From assembly GCA_007694125.1 (NCBI GenBank), contig RECH01000224.1, positions 1 through 51,665 on the forward strand: a stretch of DNA of 51,665 bases. Direction: 5' to 3'. Position 1 is the stretch's first letter. Each line of letters begins with the position of its first letter. The notes under the pieces were generated by a model. That model saw only the letters and a list, made by a program, of their open reading frames with translations. It was not told the origin of the DNA and did no database searches. A program made the position numbers and the translations under genes. Origin of the DNA: Leptolyngbya sp. DLM2.Bin15. GTDB taxonomy: Bacteria; Cyanobacteriota; Cyanobacteriia; RECH01. Shown here piece after piece: positions 10,592-19,138 of this stretch.

Positions 10592-11176
10592 ATGGCCCGT
10601 TTTGATTCTTCTCCGCCATTTCAGGGGCGATCGCCCCGCATCATTGTGGTCATGCTCGTGGGTTTGTTGAGCATCATGCTTGGTCTAGGATTGGCGCAGA
10701 CTCATCCTGCCCTAGCCTCTAGCCCGCAAGCGATCGCTCAGTCTGACACCCAGACCGCTCCCCTCGCCCTACCCGAGCGTCCCAGCATTGGCACCGTCGA
10801 TCCGGTGCCGGAAGACTACCACCTAGGGCAACAGCGCTATCTGGAAACCTGTGCCGGTTGCCACTTGCCCCTGCCCCCCGCCGTTATGCCCGATGAAACC
10901 TGGCGGCAGCTTCTGCAGGATCCACAGCACTATGGCGTGATTCTACCCCAGCGGTTGCCCACCCAAACCGTCCAGATCTGGGAATATCTACGCGACTTCT
11001 CCCGGCCCCTGCGGGAGCGAGAAACAGTCCCCTATAGACTCGATACATCCCGCTACTTTGCCGCTCTCCACCCTCAAGTGGAGTTCTCTGCCCCCGTCAC
11101 CGCCAACAGTTGTACTGCCTGCCACATTGGCGCTGAAGACTATAACTATCGCCAGCTCACCGCCGAATGGCAATGA
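10592..11176 (+). CDS. Exported diheme cytochrome c
   Basis: This 194-residue protein has an N-terminal hydrophobic segment at about residues 16-42 ending in HPALAS, consistent with a signal peptide for export to the thylakoid lumen or periplasm. Two covalent heme motifs are visible: CAGCH near residue 90 and CTACH near residue 175. Between them is a conserved block (DETWRQLLQDP, WEYLRDFSRPL, ETVPYRLDTSRYF). This matches a cyanobacterial diheme cytochrome c family whose partner is not established. It is monocistronic, with secA about 215 bp downstream on the same strand. Electron-transfer function is inferred only from the heme motifs. Confidence 0.88.
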   Translation: MARFDSSPPFQGRSPRIIVVMLVGLLSIMLGLGLAQTHPALASSPQAIAQSDTQTAPLALPERPSIGTVDPVPEDYHLGQQRYLETCAGCHLPLPPAVMPDETWRQLLQDPQHYGVILPQRLPTQTVQIWEYLRDFSRPLRERETVPYRLDTSRYFAALHPQVEFSAPVTANSCTACHIGAEDYNYRQLTAEWQ

Positions 11177-11391
11177 TGGCGAGGCGGGGTTAACCGCACT
11201 GCCGCCGTCTAAGGCAAGTGATAGTATGAAGATACTTCGGTTTTCAGCCGAGGCACTACGTTGATGGATATTTTTGCGCCCAGCGATCGCCCCTTTGTAG
11301 GTCAGGTCATCCTGGCTGCGATCGCCCCAGCCATCCAGTTATTGAAAACTGCTATCCTCCTGCCGACCGTCTTTATATACTCATCCCCACC

Positions 11392-14304
11392 ATGCTCAAG
11401 AAACTGCTAGGCGACCCCAACGCACGCAAGCTGAAAAAATACCAGCCTGATGTTGTTGACATCAATTTGCTAGAAGAAGAGATCCAAGTTCTGTCGGATG
11501 ACGATCTCAAGGCCAAAACTGGCGAGTTTCGGCAGCGGATTGAAAAGGGCGAGACCCTTGATGCGTTACTGCCAGAAGCCTTTGCCGTTGTGCGGGAAGC
11601 GGGACGGCGCGTGTTGGGTATGCGCCACTTCGACGTGCAGTTGATTGGTGGGATGGTGCTGCATGATGGGCAAATTGCCGAGATGAAGACCGGGGAAGGC
11701 AAAACCCTAGTCTCCACCCTGCCAGCCTACCTGAATGCCCTAGAGGGTAAAGGCGTTCACGTGATCACGGTGAACGACTACCTAGCCCGCCGGGACGCGG
11801 AGTGGATGGGGCAGGTACACCGATTTTTAGGCCTCTCCGTGGGGCTGATTCAGCAGGGCATGAGCCCAACGGAGCGGAAGCAGAACTACGCCTGCGATAT
11901 CACCTACGGCACCAACAGTGAGCTGGGGTTCGACTATCTACGAGACAACATGGCCACAGCCATGGCCGACGTGGTGCAGCGGCCGTTTAACTATTGCATC
12001 ATCGATGAAGTGGACTCGGTGCTGATTGACGAAGCCCGCACGCCGCTGATTATTTCTGGGCAGGTGGAACGCCCCAGCGAGAAATACATCAAGGCAGCTG
12101 AGGTAGCCAGTCATTTTTGGCGCTCCAAGCAGGCTGCCCTCCGGGAAGTAGAACAAAAGCAGGCCCAAGCAGAGCTGTTGCAAAGTGAGGGCGATCGCGA
12201 TCAGGCCGCCCAATGTTTCCGCGAATCTCAAAGTGCCCAAGAACGCACCGAATGGTACTACGAAGTAGACGAAAAGGCGCGCAACGTCCTCCTGTCAGAC
12301 GAAGGCTTCATTGAAGCGGAAAATATGCTGGAGGTGAAGGATCTCTTTGATCCAGACAACCCTTGGGCTCACTATATTTTCAATGCCATCAAGGCCAATG
12401 AACTGTTCACCAAAGATGTGAACTACATCGTCCGCGATGGCGAAATCGTAATCGTGGATGAGTTTACCGGACGGGTGATGCCGGGACGGCGCTGGAGCGA
12501 TGGTCTACACCAAGCCATCGAAGCCAAGGAAGGGGTGGAAATTCAGCCGGAAACCCAAACCCTCGCCACCATTACCTACCAAAACTTCTTCCTGCTCTAT
12601 CCCAAGCTGGCGGGCATGACCGGTACGGCGAAGACGGAAGAAGCCGAATTTGAAAAAATCTACAACCTAGAAGTGACGATTATTCCCACCAATCGTCCCA
12701 CCCGCCGCCAAGATCTATCGGACGTGGTCTACAAAACCGAAGATGCCAAGTGGCAGGCGATCGCCCTGGAATGTGCGGAGATGCACGAGCAAGGACGGCC
12801 GGTGTTGGTGGGAACCACCAGTGTGGAAAAATCGGAGGTTCTATCCAAGCTGCTGTCTGAGCAAAGCGTTCCCCACAGTTTGCTGAATGCCAAGCCGGAG
12901 AACGTTGAGCGAGAGTCAGAAATTGTGGCTCAGGCTGGACGTAAGGGCACCGTCACCATCGCCACCAACATGGCGGGGCGCGGCACGGACATCATCCTGG
13001 GTGGGAACGCGGACTACATGTCTCGGCTGAAGGTGCGGGAATATTTCATGCCCCGGATTGTCCAGCCTGAGAACGAAGACACCGTATCGGTGACCAAGGT
13101 GATGGCCGGCGGTCGGGGCAAGGGGCAGGGTTTTACGCCAGGCAAGAAGGCCAAAACTTGGAAGGCCTCGCCCCAAATTTTCCCCACTGACCTTTCGAAG
13201 GAAGCGGAATCGACCCTGCGAGAGGCTGTGGATTTTGCCGTGGCCACCTACGGCGAGCGATCGCTCTCTGAACTCAAGGCGGAAGACATCATCGCCACGG
13301 CGGCCGAAAAAGCGCCTACGGACGATGCGGTGCTGCTGAAGATGCGGGACGCCTGCAACCTAGTGCGTTTGGAGTATGAGCGCTTCACCCATGCAGAACA
13401 TGATGAGGTGATTAGCCTCGGTGGTCTGCACGTAATTGGCACAGAGCGCCACGAGTCGCGCCGGATTGATAACCAGTTGCGCGGTCGGGCTGGACGGCAG
13501 GGTGACCCTGGTTCCACCAAGTTTTTCCTCAGTTTGCAAGATAACCTGCTGCGCATTTTCGGGGGCGATCGCGTTGCCGTGTTGATGAATGCCTTCCGAG
13601 TTGAAGAAGATATGCCCATTGAGTCGGGGATGTTGACGCGATCGCTGGAAGGAGCCCAGAAAAAGGTTGAGACCTACTACTACGACATCCGGAAGCAGGT
13701 CTTTGAATATGACGAAGTGATGAACAACCAGCGGCGGGCCATCTATGCCGAGCGGCGACGGGTGCTAGAAGGGCAAGACCTGAAGGAACAGGTGATTAAA
13801 TACGCTGAGCGCACCATGGATGACATTGTCGATGCCTACATCAACCCGGATCTACCGCCGGAAGAGTGGGATCTGCAAAGCCTGGTGAACAAGTCCAAAG
13901 AGTTTGTCTATCTGCTGGCGGATCTGGAGCCAGAACAGATTGACGATCTATCCATGGGCGAAATGAAGACCTTCCTCCATGAACAGGTGCGCATCGCCTA
14001 CGATATGAAGGAAGCCCAGGTGGATCAAATTCAGCCCGGTCTGATGCGCCAAGCGGAGCGCTTCTTCATCCTGCAGCAAATTGACACCCTCTGGCGGGAG
14101 CATTTGCAGCAAATGGATGCCCTGCGAGAGTCGGTGGGTCTGCGCGGCTACGGACAAAAAGATCCGTTGATTGAATATAAGAGCGAGGGCTATGAGCTGT
14201 TCCTAGAGATGATGACCTCCATTCGTCGGAATGTGGTCTACTCCCTCTTCCAGTTCCAGCCGCAGGCTCAGCCCGCCCCGAAGAAGTCCTCCGAGGTGGT
14301 CTAG
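11392..14304 (+). CDS. secA: Preprotein translocase ATPase SecA
   Basis: This 970-residue SecA drives protein translocation through SecYEG at the plasma and thylakoid membranes. The Walker A block MKTGEGKT lies near residue 98 and the Walker B/DEAD-type DEVD near 205. The second nucleotide domain contains [10 protein letters not shown] and [11 protein letters not shown]. Two insertions make it longer than bacterial averages: a charged segment at about 240-285 and a glycine/lysine-rich stretch around 565-600, both usual for cyanobacterial SecA. The C-terminal zinc-binding tail of the E. coli type is absent. The protein ends in [11 protein letters not shown]. The stop codon is followed one codon later by the next gene. 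Confidence 0.97.
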   Translation: MLKKLLGDPNARKLKKYQPDVVDINLLEEEIQVLSDDDLKAKTGEFRQRIEKGETLDALLPEAFAVVREAGRRVLGMRHFDVQLIGGMVLHDGQIAEMKTGEGKTLVSTLPAYLNALEGKGVHVITVNDYLARRDAEWMGQVHRFLGLSVGLIQQGMSPTERKQNYACDITYGTNSELGFDYLRDNMATAMADVVQRPFNYCIIDEVDSVLIDEARTPLIISGQVERPSEKYIKAAEVASHFWRSKQAALREVEQKQAQAELLQSEGDRDQAAQCFRESQSAQERTEWYYEVDEKARNVLLSDEGFIEAENMLEVKDLFDPDNPWAHYIFNAIKANELFTKDVNYIVRDGEIVIVDEFTGRVMPGRRWSDGLHQAIEAKEGVEIQPETQTLATITYQNFFLLYPKLAGMTGTAKTEEAEFEKIYNLEVTIIPTNRPTRRQDLSDVVYKTEDAKWQAIALECAEMHEQGRPVLVGTTSVEKSEVLSKLLSEQSVPHSLLNAKPENVERESEIVAQAGRKGTVTIATNMAGRGTDIILGGNADYMSRLKVREYFMPRIVQPENEDTVSVTKVMAGGRGKGQGFTPGKKAKTWKASPQIFPTDLSKEAESTLREAVDFAVATYGERSLSELKAEDIIATAAEKAPTDDAVLLKMRDACNLVRLEYERFTHAEHDEVISLGGLHVIGTERHESRRIDNQLRGRAGRQGDPGSTKFFLSLQDNLLRIFGGDRVAVLMNAFRVEEDMPIESGMLTRSLEGAQKKVETYYYDIRKQVFEYDEVMNNQRRAIYAERRRVLEGQDLKEQVIKYAERTMDDIVDAYINPDLPPEEWDLQSLVNKSKEFVYLLADLEPEQIDDLSMGEMKTFLHEQVRIAYDMKEAQVDQIQPGLMRQAERFFILQQIDTLWREHLQQMDALRESVGLRGYGQKDPLIEYKSEGYELFLEMMTSIRRNVVYSLFQFQPQAQPAPKKSSEVV

Positions 14305-14307
14305 GGA

Positions 14308-15036
14308 TTGTCTAGGTTACTGCAAGTCACCGTCGTCCTAGCCATGAGTGCCGATGGGAAAATTGCCGATGATCAGCGATCGCCGGCCCGCTTTGGCTCA
14401 GAACGCGATCGCCTTCACCTAGAAGCTCGCTGGGCTGAAGCCGATGCCGTGTTGATCGGTGCGGGCACCCTGCGTTCCTACGGCACCACCTTGCTGATCC
14501 GCCAACCCCATCTAGTGGCCCAGCGGCGGGAGCGGGGGCAGCCCTCCCAGCCCGTGCAGATTGTCTGCTCGGCATCGGGACAGTTGAACCCCAGCGATCG
14601 CTTCTTCTCCCAGCCCGTGACACGCTGGCTGTTGACTAGCGCTACCGCAGCCGATCAGTGGCGCGATCGCCCTGAATTTGAGCATCTCGTCATCGCCAGT
14701 CCCGATCCAGCTACCCCGTTGGATCTCCGGCAAGCGATCGCCTTAATTAGGGCCCAGGGCATCCAGCACCTCGTGGTGGGCGGTGGTGGCCAGCTCGTCT
14801 CATCTCTCCTCGCCGCCGATCTCGTGGACGATCTTTGGTTGACCGTTTGCCCCCTGTTGCTGGGCGGCCGTTGTGCCCCCACCCCCCTAGACGGCAGCGG
14901 CTATGCCCAAGCGATCGCTCCCAGATTGGCCTTGTTATCCGTGGAAGCGATCGCTGACGAGGTATTTCTCCACTACCAGATCAAGCGATCGAATCTTGGC
15001 AGCCCATCTCCACTAGGTGACCTGAAGCCGGTCTAG
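14308..15036 (+). CDS. RibD C-terminal-type reductase (stand-alone)
   Basis: This 242-residue protein matches the reductase half of RibD (dihydrofolate-reductase-like fold, NADPH-dependent pyrimidine-riboside reduction in riboflavin synthesis). The deaminase domain is absent. Visible motifs are VVLAMSADGKIAD at the N-terminus, ADAVLIGAGTLRSYG and LVVGGGGQLVSSLLAADLVDDLWLTVCPLLLGG. The first ATG (14344) would cut off the beta strand preceding MSADGKI, so the TTG at 14308 is the likely start. GAGGTGG lies 10-16 bases upstream of it. The gene lies in the same reading frame as secA with only one codon between the secA TAG and this TTG. That implies translational coupling. Whether it serves riboflavin synthesis is not shown by its neighbours. 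Confidence 0.85.
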   Translation: MSRLLQVTVVLAMSADGKIADDQRSPARFGSERDRLHLEARWAEADAVLIGAGTLRSYGTTLLIRQPHLVAQRRERGQPSQPVQIVCSASGQLNPSDRFFSQPVTRWLLTSATAADQWRDRPEFEHLVIASPDPATPLDLRQAIALIRAQGIQHLVVGGGGQLVSSLLAADLVDDLWLTVCPLLLGGRCAPTPLDGSGYAQAIAPRLALLSVEAIADEVFLHYQIKRSNLGSPSPLGDLKPV

Positions 15037-15046
15037 CAGGACATCC

Positions 15047-15775
15047 CTAGCTCGTCTCATCCTTGCGCCGCGCCCAAGTTGTTGCTCGCCAAATATAAAC
15101 CAGCAACGTTCCCGACAATAGGGCTCCCAAGTTCCACTGCACAGAATTTTTAAAGAGCGCTAACTGTTGGTTAGCCCGCAGTGTGTTGTACTCCTCCGTT
15201 AGGCTAGCGCGTCCAGAATTAATCTCATCCCGCAGAATCTCTTTAATCTGATCTGGATCATCTAGATTAACCGATGCCCCCTGGGATTCTAGAAACGCCA
15301 GAATATCTGCGGTGCTGGCCTGATCTAACTGTTCCTCCAGATTGGCTGCCTCCGCAAGCTGGCGATCGTATTCCGCCGTAGCCGTCACTGCATTTTGGTG
15401 GTTGATACGAAACGTGTTCACAATACCCAAGGGCGTCATCAGAAAAAATAGAATCCCTAATACTAAACACAGCCATGACAACCCTTGAATAATCGGACGT
15501 TCCCAGGGTTTACGGAAACTCATTCCACCAAAAAAGATCAGCAAGAAGGCTAGTAGCAACACCGGAACCCGCTCTACAAGACCACCGATCGCCTGGAATT
15601 CCCAGGTTGGATTCATGAAGGTCAGCGGCGTTAGGAATGCAACCCAACTCAAAAATGCCAGCACGAGCAAACCATAGCCGACCCAGCGAAACGGTGCAAT
15701 CGACTTCGAGACACTGAGATTAAACTGGCGCATTCCCTCAATAATTTGAGGTAAATCATCACTAGAAGGGGTCAT
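15047..15775 (-). CDS. HpsJ-like membrane protein of the cyanoexosortase locus
   Basis: The product is about 242 residues from the ATG at 15775. An upstream in-frame GTG at 15820 would add 15 residues, and neither start has a strong ribosome binding site. There are four hydrophobic segments: two close together in the first half (around LVLAFLSWVAFL and VLLLAFLLIFFGG), a third at LSWLCLVLGILFFL, and one near the C-terminus (LGALLSGTLLVYIW). Between the third and fourth is an acidic, probably helical region rich in Glu, Gln and Ala. This layout matches the HpsJ-like family that accompanies cyanobacterial exosortases. HpsJ itself was defined in hormogonium polysaccharide secretion. It is the last gene of the four-gene minus-strand cluster. 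Its biochemical role is unknown. Confidence 0.78.
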   Translation of the reverse strand: MTPSSDDLPQIIEGMRQFNLSVSKSIAPFRWVGYGLLVLAFLSWVAFLTPLTFMNPTWEFQAIGGLVERVPVLLLAFLLIFFGGMSFRKPWERPIIQGLSWLCLVLGILFFLMTPLGIVNTFRINHQNAVTATAEYDRQLAEAANLEEQLDQASTADILAFLESQGASVNLDDPDQIKEILRDEINSGRASLTEEYNTLRANQQLALFKNSVQWNLGALLSGTLLVYIWRATTWARRKDETS

Positions 15776-15829
15776 AGATTGTTGAAGGGATAAACGATAA
15801 CGGATGAGTTCATGGAGCACTGCCCTAGG

Positions 15830-16501
15830 TTACCGCGTTGGGTAGTGAGCAACCCACCAAGCGTGCCATGATTGCCATGCGGCTTGAAGTACAGCTTGAT
15901 CCTGGATCTGGGTCGCTGGAGATGTATCCATCGACAATAGCGTCCATAGACAACGATAGTCTTCAATGCGTCGCTGTCCAATCAACCATTCTAGAATCTG
16001 TGCAAATGACAGGCGACTGAGGCGGCGAGTGTCTTGAAATTGCTCAGCCGTTACGGTGCTGTCGCCATTGACGGCAATACAGGCTGTAAGATACAGCGTT
16101 TCTTGAGCAGGCGTTGTGGCGATCGCATACCTATTCACCCCATCCTGGTGGGGCTGCAGGGTGAGATGGGCAAGGTGGGGAGAATGGGTGGCTAGGAGCG
16201 TGGCCACATCACCATCCGTGGATGTTAAATACCAAGCATCGACCATCAGAGAGCGATCGCCCTGGCGATAGTCATACTGGGCAGTTGCCATTAAAAAGTC
16301 TACGTCCGGCAGGGTGGAGATAGACGATGTAGCCTGCCAATCCCCATGGTCTCCAGGAACGACATCAGGAAACTCGTAGGATGTGGCCGGCGCATACTGG
16401 GAATCGGGAGCCAGGATCACCCGCCCTAAAACCACTGCTGCACCGCCGCACAGCAGCGCAAGCCCGGCTATCCTCAGTGACTTCCACGCCAAAATAGACA
16501 T
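15830..16501 (-). CDS. Cyanoexosortase-associated protein (EpsI-like)
   Basis: This 223-residue protein has an N-terminal membrane anchor (ILAWKSLRIAGLALLCGGAA) followed by an extracytoplasmic domain with no metal or catalytic signature that I recognise. Its position directly after the exosortase gene is the hallmark of the cyanoexosortase system-associated proteins, which occupy the place of EpsI in proteobacterial systems. The start ATG at 16501 overlaps the exosortase stop as TGATG, indicating translational coupling. The frame extends one codon further to a TTG. Function in sorting or in polymer export is inferred from context only. Confidence 0.75.
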   Translation of the reverse strand: MSILAWKSLRIAGLALLCGGAAVVLGRVILAPDSQYAPATSYEFPDVVPGDHGDWQATSSISTLPDVDFLMATAQYDYRQGDRSLMVDAWYLTSTDGDVATLLATHSPHLAHLTLQPHQDGVNRYAIATTPAQETLYLTACIAVNGDSTVTAEQFQDTRRLSRLSFAQILEWLIGQRRIEDYRCLWTLLSMDTSPATQIQDQAVLQAAWQSWHAWWVAHYPTR

Positions 16502-17361
16502 CAAAACTGTGTTGGGAGAGCTGTATCTGGACGGTCACGACGCAATAGCAGTAGACAGAAAGCGCCAAATAGGACAACAGAGGTGATCGCAAAGATCAGT
16601 GATCCGGTGCCCTCATGCCAATAGTCAAACGCTGGCTTGTTATTGGCGGCGGCAAGTACGGCCATCAGCGACACTCGAATAGCATTGACGACAAAACCCA
16701 GGGCGATCGCCACCATGGGCGTCACAAGTTTCTTCGGTCGTGATAGCGGAAACATCATCATAAACACCACCGCTAGCCCCAACAGATAGGTCATGGCTTC
16801 TAGACCAGAACAACCTTCGTAGACCTGAACTGCGCCCCCCGGCAACCGCACAAAGACGGTATCACGAGTTACGTCAAAGCCGGCATACCAGAGCAGGAAT
16901 GCCGAAAACTTGGCTGTTAGGGGAGAGATATCAACGGCTAAGGAGATCAGAACTCTCGGAACGCCCAGAAAAAAGAGGATAGTTAACTCTCGCCAAAACT
17001 GCCGCAGCCCAGCAAAACCAGCCGCCAGCAGTGCTAAGCCCAGCCCAGCTATAAAGGGAGCAATACGCACAAAGCTATTGAACTGCTCAGGCATGGAAAG
17101 ACTGTAGACCAACGTCCAGCCCACGAGCCCACTCCCCAGCAGAGTAGCGCCTAGGCTGGACTGCAGGCACAATTGCCCACGCCGATCTTGAATCAGAGAA
17201 GCGATCGCCATGTAGAAAAGAATCATCATGCCGACATGATCGGATTCATCTACGCGCCACGTCAGCGTGAGCAAAATAGCCGCAAGGCAGCCTGATAAGC
17301 CCATGAGCCAAAACTCAGGCTGCTGGATAGATGTTGGAGATACCCTAGGAAGATGATGCAT
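16501..17361 (-). CDS. Cyanoexosortase (PEP-CTERM sorting transpeptidase)
   Basis: This 286-residue multispanning membrane protein has about eight hydrophobic segments. The three exosortase catalytic residues are visible in their usual contexts: Cys184 in YEGCSGLEAM, Arg229 in NAIRVSLMAVL and His249 in YWHEGTGSLIF. Exosortases are thought to cleave and transfer proteins carrying a C-terminal PEP-CTERM signal at the cell surface. The adjacent upstream gene encodes such a protein, so a dedicated enzyme-substrate pair is likely. The companion genes resemble the cyanoexosortase A group, but the exact subclass cannot be fixed without a profile search. The ATG at 17361 has a modest AAGGA-type site upstream. 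Confidence 0.9.
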   Translation of the reverse strand: MHHLPRVSPTSIQQPEFWLMGLSGCLAAILLTLTWRVDESDHVGMMILFYMAIASLIQDRRGQLCLQSSLGATLLGSGLVGWTLVYSLSMPEQFNSFVRIAPFIAGLGLALLAAGFAGLRQFWRELTILFFLGVPRVLISLAVDISPLTAKFSAFLLWYAGFDVTRDTVFVRLPGGAVQVYEGCSGLEAMTYLLGLAVVFMMMFPLSRPKKLVTPMVAIALGFVVNAIRVSLMAVLAAANNKPAFDYWHEGTGSLIFAITSVVLFGAFCLLLLRRDRPDTALPTQF

Positions 17362-17377
17362 GGTAATCCTTGGTTTC

Positions 17378-17406
17378 AGGGTTTGGATGGTCTGTATCCA
17401 AACCCT
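17378..17406 (-). promoter_or_regulatory. Intercistronic hairpin between PEP-CTERM substrate and exosortase genes
   Basis: A perfect 11-bp inverted repeat, AGGGTTTGGAT (17378-17388) and ATCCAAACCCT (17396-17406), has a 7-base loop in the 58-bp gap. There is no T-run after it on the minus strand. A transcript-stabilising or attenuating stem-loop is therefore more likely than a full terminator. Confidence 0.6.
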
Positions 17407-17419
17407 ACGTCAAGCGAAT

Positions 17420-18235
17420 CTAGGCATTGCGCTGGCGGCGCTTGAACCATGCGCCAAAGCCAATTGCCAGACCCGTACCTACCAGGGTCATGGGTTCCGG
17501 TACTTCTTCAATGGGAGGTTGGCTGACAATCGGAGGTTGGCTGACAACTGGCTCCTCGACGATGGGTTCACCAACAACCGGCTCCTCGACGATGGGCTCT
17601 TCAACGATGGGCTCTGGTTCCACAGAGGATGGGCCACTTACAAACGAATCACTGCCATCAGGAAATCCTTGCACATCTAGCCCAATTCTCAGGGTATTGG
17701 ACGCTAGGGCTGCCAGAACTGTTGCCAAATCTCCCGTGAAGCGAATGCCGAGGGTTTCGCCACCACTTAAGCGGTTACCTGTGTTGCCGGAGCTGACTCC
17801 TGCGCTGAAGAAAGTGTTTTCAGCCAGGAAGCCAACACCTGGATCGTCACCCTGAGACAAGTTGCCAGAGGTTTCCTGGAAGTTGACAACCCCAATATTG
17901 TTGACTCCAATCACAGGGTTAGAGAGGATAGGCGATGTGGCATCTGGGTTGAAGTAGTTGAAGTAAATCTGGCTGACAAAGTAGTTCACGCCGGTCGTCG
18001 GGAGAACTGAAAATCTAAAGAGAACACTGCCTTCTGAAGGAGAGGTGACTCGAAAGCGAAATGCATCTACGAAGGAATCCCCGGCGAGATTGCTATCTGT
18101 GGTTGGAAAGGTATTTTCAAACTGATAGGTATCCGTTGATCCGGGAACTAGGGTTGCAGCCGTAGCAGGTAGAGCTGTGGCGATCGCTACGCTACTAGCA
18201 GCCAACAAGGACGGTAGAAATGCTGTGAACTTCAT
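17420..18235 (-). CDS. PEP-CTERM sorting-signal protein, probable exosortase substrate
   Basis: This 271-residue exported protein has an N-terminal signal peptide (start MKFTAFLPSLLAASS, cleavage after a TALPATAA-like end). It has a central beta-rich domain without known catalytic motifs. A proline/glutamate/valine stalk at about residues 205-245 is made of repeated EEPIVEEPV-like units. The C-terminus is a PEP-CTERM signal: VPEPMT, a hydrophobic stretch (LVGTGLAIGFGAWF) and a basic end KRRQRNA. The gene is the first of the minus-strand cluster and precedes the exosortase. It is probably a surface or secreted protein processed by that enzyme. The central domain's function is unknown. Confidence 0.88.
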   Translation of the reverse strand: MKFTAFLPSLLAASSVAIATALPATAATLVPGSTDTYQFENTFPTTDSNLAGDSFVDAFRFRVTSPSEGSVLFRFSVLPTTGVNYFVSQIYFNYFNPDATSPILSNPVIGVNNIGVVNFQETSGNLSQGDDPGVGFLAENTFFSAGVSSGNTGNRLSGGETLGIRFTGDLATVLAALASNTLRIGLDVQGFPDGSDSFVSGPSSVEPEPIVEEPIVEEPVVGEPIVEEPVVSQPPIVSQPPIEEVPEPMTLVGTGLAIGFGAWFKRRQRNA

Positions 18236-18650
18236 GGTGTCTCCTGAATGCAGTCTGTATCTCAGTGTTTTTTCGCTTAGTGCGTGAGGCGTAGCTTGAA
18301 TATATAGAGGCTCTTCTTGACCGGGTTGTTTGTTTTCCTAGGTTATGCCCCTAGCACTATGGCCTGGGAGTTAGCGCATGACCTCATGGAAAGTCCTATG
18401 CCTATCAACAGCCCGTTAGATTGGTGTATTCAGCGTGTTAATGAAGATGAATGGTGAGTTCAGAGCGTCTTCTGCACGACATCCTAAGTTGATCCGTTCA
18501 ATCGACCATTCTGCGCTGGGGTGGGGGCGACGCAGAAGTCGTGCCTGACTTCTTCACCATATCAACTTCGATTCTCTGGGGTAAGTCTTTTTTTTGACCT
18601 TTAGTGAATTTGCGTGAGAACTTTACTCACACTTCATAAAACTGAGAATC
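18236..18650. other. Intergenic region with structured element
   Basis: This lies upstream of the PEP-CTERM gene (minus) and downstream of a small hypothetical gene. On the minus strand a TATATA run near 18300 could be part of the PEP-CTERM promoter, but no matching -35 was found. The middle holds the multi-stem element listed separately. A small inverted repeat GTGAG/CTCAC occurs at 18614-18630. Confidence 0.45.
18486..18595 (+). ncRNA. Candidate structured RNA: closed multi-stem fold followed by T8
   Basis: An outer stem AAGTTGAT (18486-18493) pairs with ATCAACTT (18561-18568). Inside it are CTGCG (18511-18515) with CGCAG (18531-18535), and AAGTC (18536-18540) with GACTT (18547-18551). A run of eight T follows at 18588-18595 on the plus strand. 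The pairings are exact, but no known RNA family was recognised. It could equally be a decayed repeat element. Confidence 0.35.
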
Positions 18651-18944
18651 TCAGCGGCGAATCGAAGCACTGCGTAAAACATCTGGAATGTCAACCTCGT
18701 CATCAAACTCCAGCATGGTTTCCGACAGCGGCAAATAGCCAGACTCGCTGAAGCTGATCAGCAGCCGACCTAGGGCAATCCAGACCTCTGCCTCAAACTC
18801 CCAATCGCGATCGCGGGGGGCAGAGCCGGCAATGGAGCGGAGCGCCCAAAAGAAAGTATTGCGGACGGTTGACCCCCCTTTTTTGAACCGGGGAACATCA
18901 TCCTTGTGTATCGATAGGAGGCGATCGCTCAGTATTGCCCGCAT
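18651..18944 (-). CDS. Hypothetical protein, 97 residues
   Basis: This small open frame starts at the ATG at 18944. The product mixes basic N-terminal and acidic C-terminal parts: a KDDVPRFKKGG segment, a hydrophobic helix around EVWIALGRLLISF, then an acidic stretch LEFDDEVDIPDVL. No signal peptide or known domain is seen. Amino-acid composition looks protein-like rather than random, and the codons contain typical HIP1 sites. It follows leuA on the same strand but is separated by two terminator-like hairpins, so it is probably independently transcribed. I do not recognise the family. Confidence 0.45.
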   Translation of the reverse strand: MRAILSDRLLSIHKDDVPRFKKGGSTVRNTFFWALRSIAGSAPRDRDWEFEAEVWIALGRLLISFSESGYLPLSETMLEFDDEVDIPDVLRSASIRR

Positions 18945-19034
18945 AAATCAAGGTGCCGAATACTACGTACTTTTAAAAGCTTCAGTATTTTTTCTGGCAA
19001 AAAATAACTGATCCAAGAATAAACAGTAGACATA

Positions 19035-19118
19035 CCTGTTTTCTGCCGTGATGAGGCTACCCTGATCAAGACAGAAAACAGGGCAAGCAGACCCAGGATG
19101 AGCTCAAGGTCTGCTTGC
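19035..19118 (-). terminator. Two adjacent hairpins downstream of leuA
   Basis: Reading from leuA on the minus strand, the first hairpin uses GCAAGCAGACC (19083-19093) and GGTCTGCTTGC (19108-19118), an 11-bp perfect stem with a 14-base loop. It is directly followed by a second 11-bp perfect stem, CCTGTTTTCTG (19035-19045) with CAGAAAACAGG (19072-19082). The second arm supplies a TGTTTTCTG run right after the first stem. Together they make a plausible double terminator for leuA. Confidence 0.6.
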
Positions 19119-19138
19119 ACGCTTAGAGAAGGGAGCGA

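Noticed and set aside
18929-19120. A 63-codon minus-strand frame after leuA
   Set aside because: It is encoded almost entirely by the two terminator-like hairpins and overlaps the next small gene.
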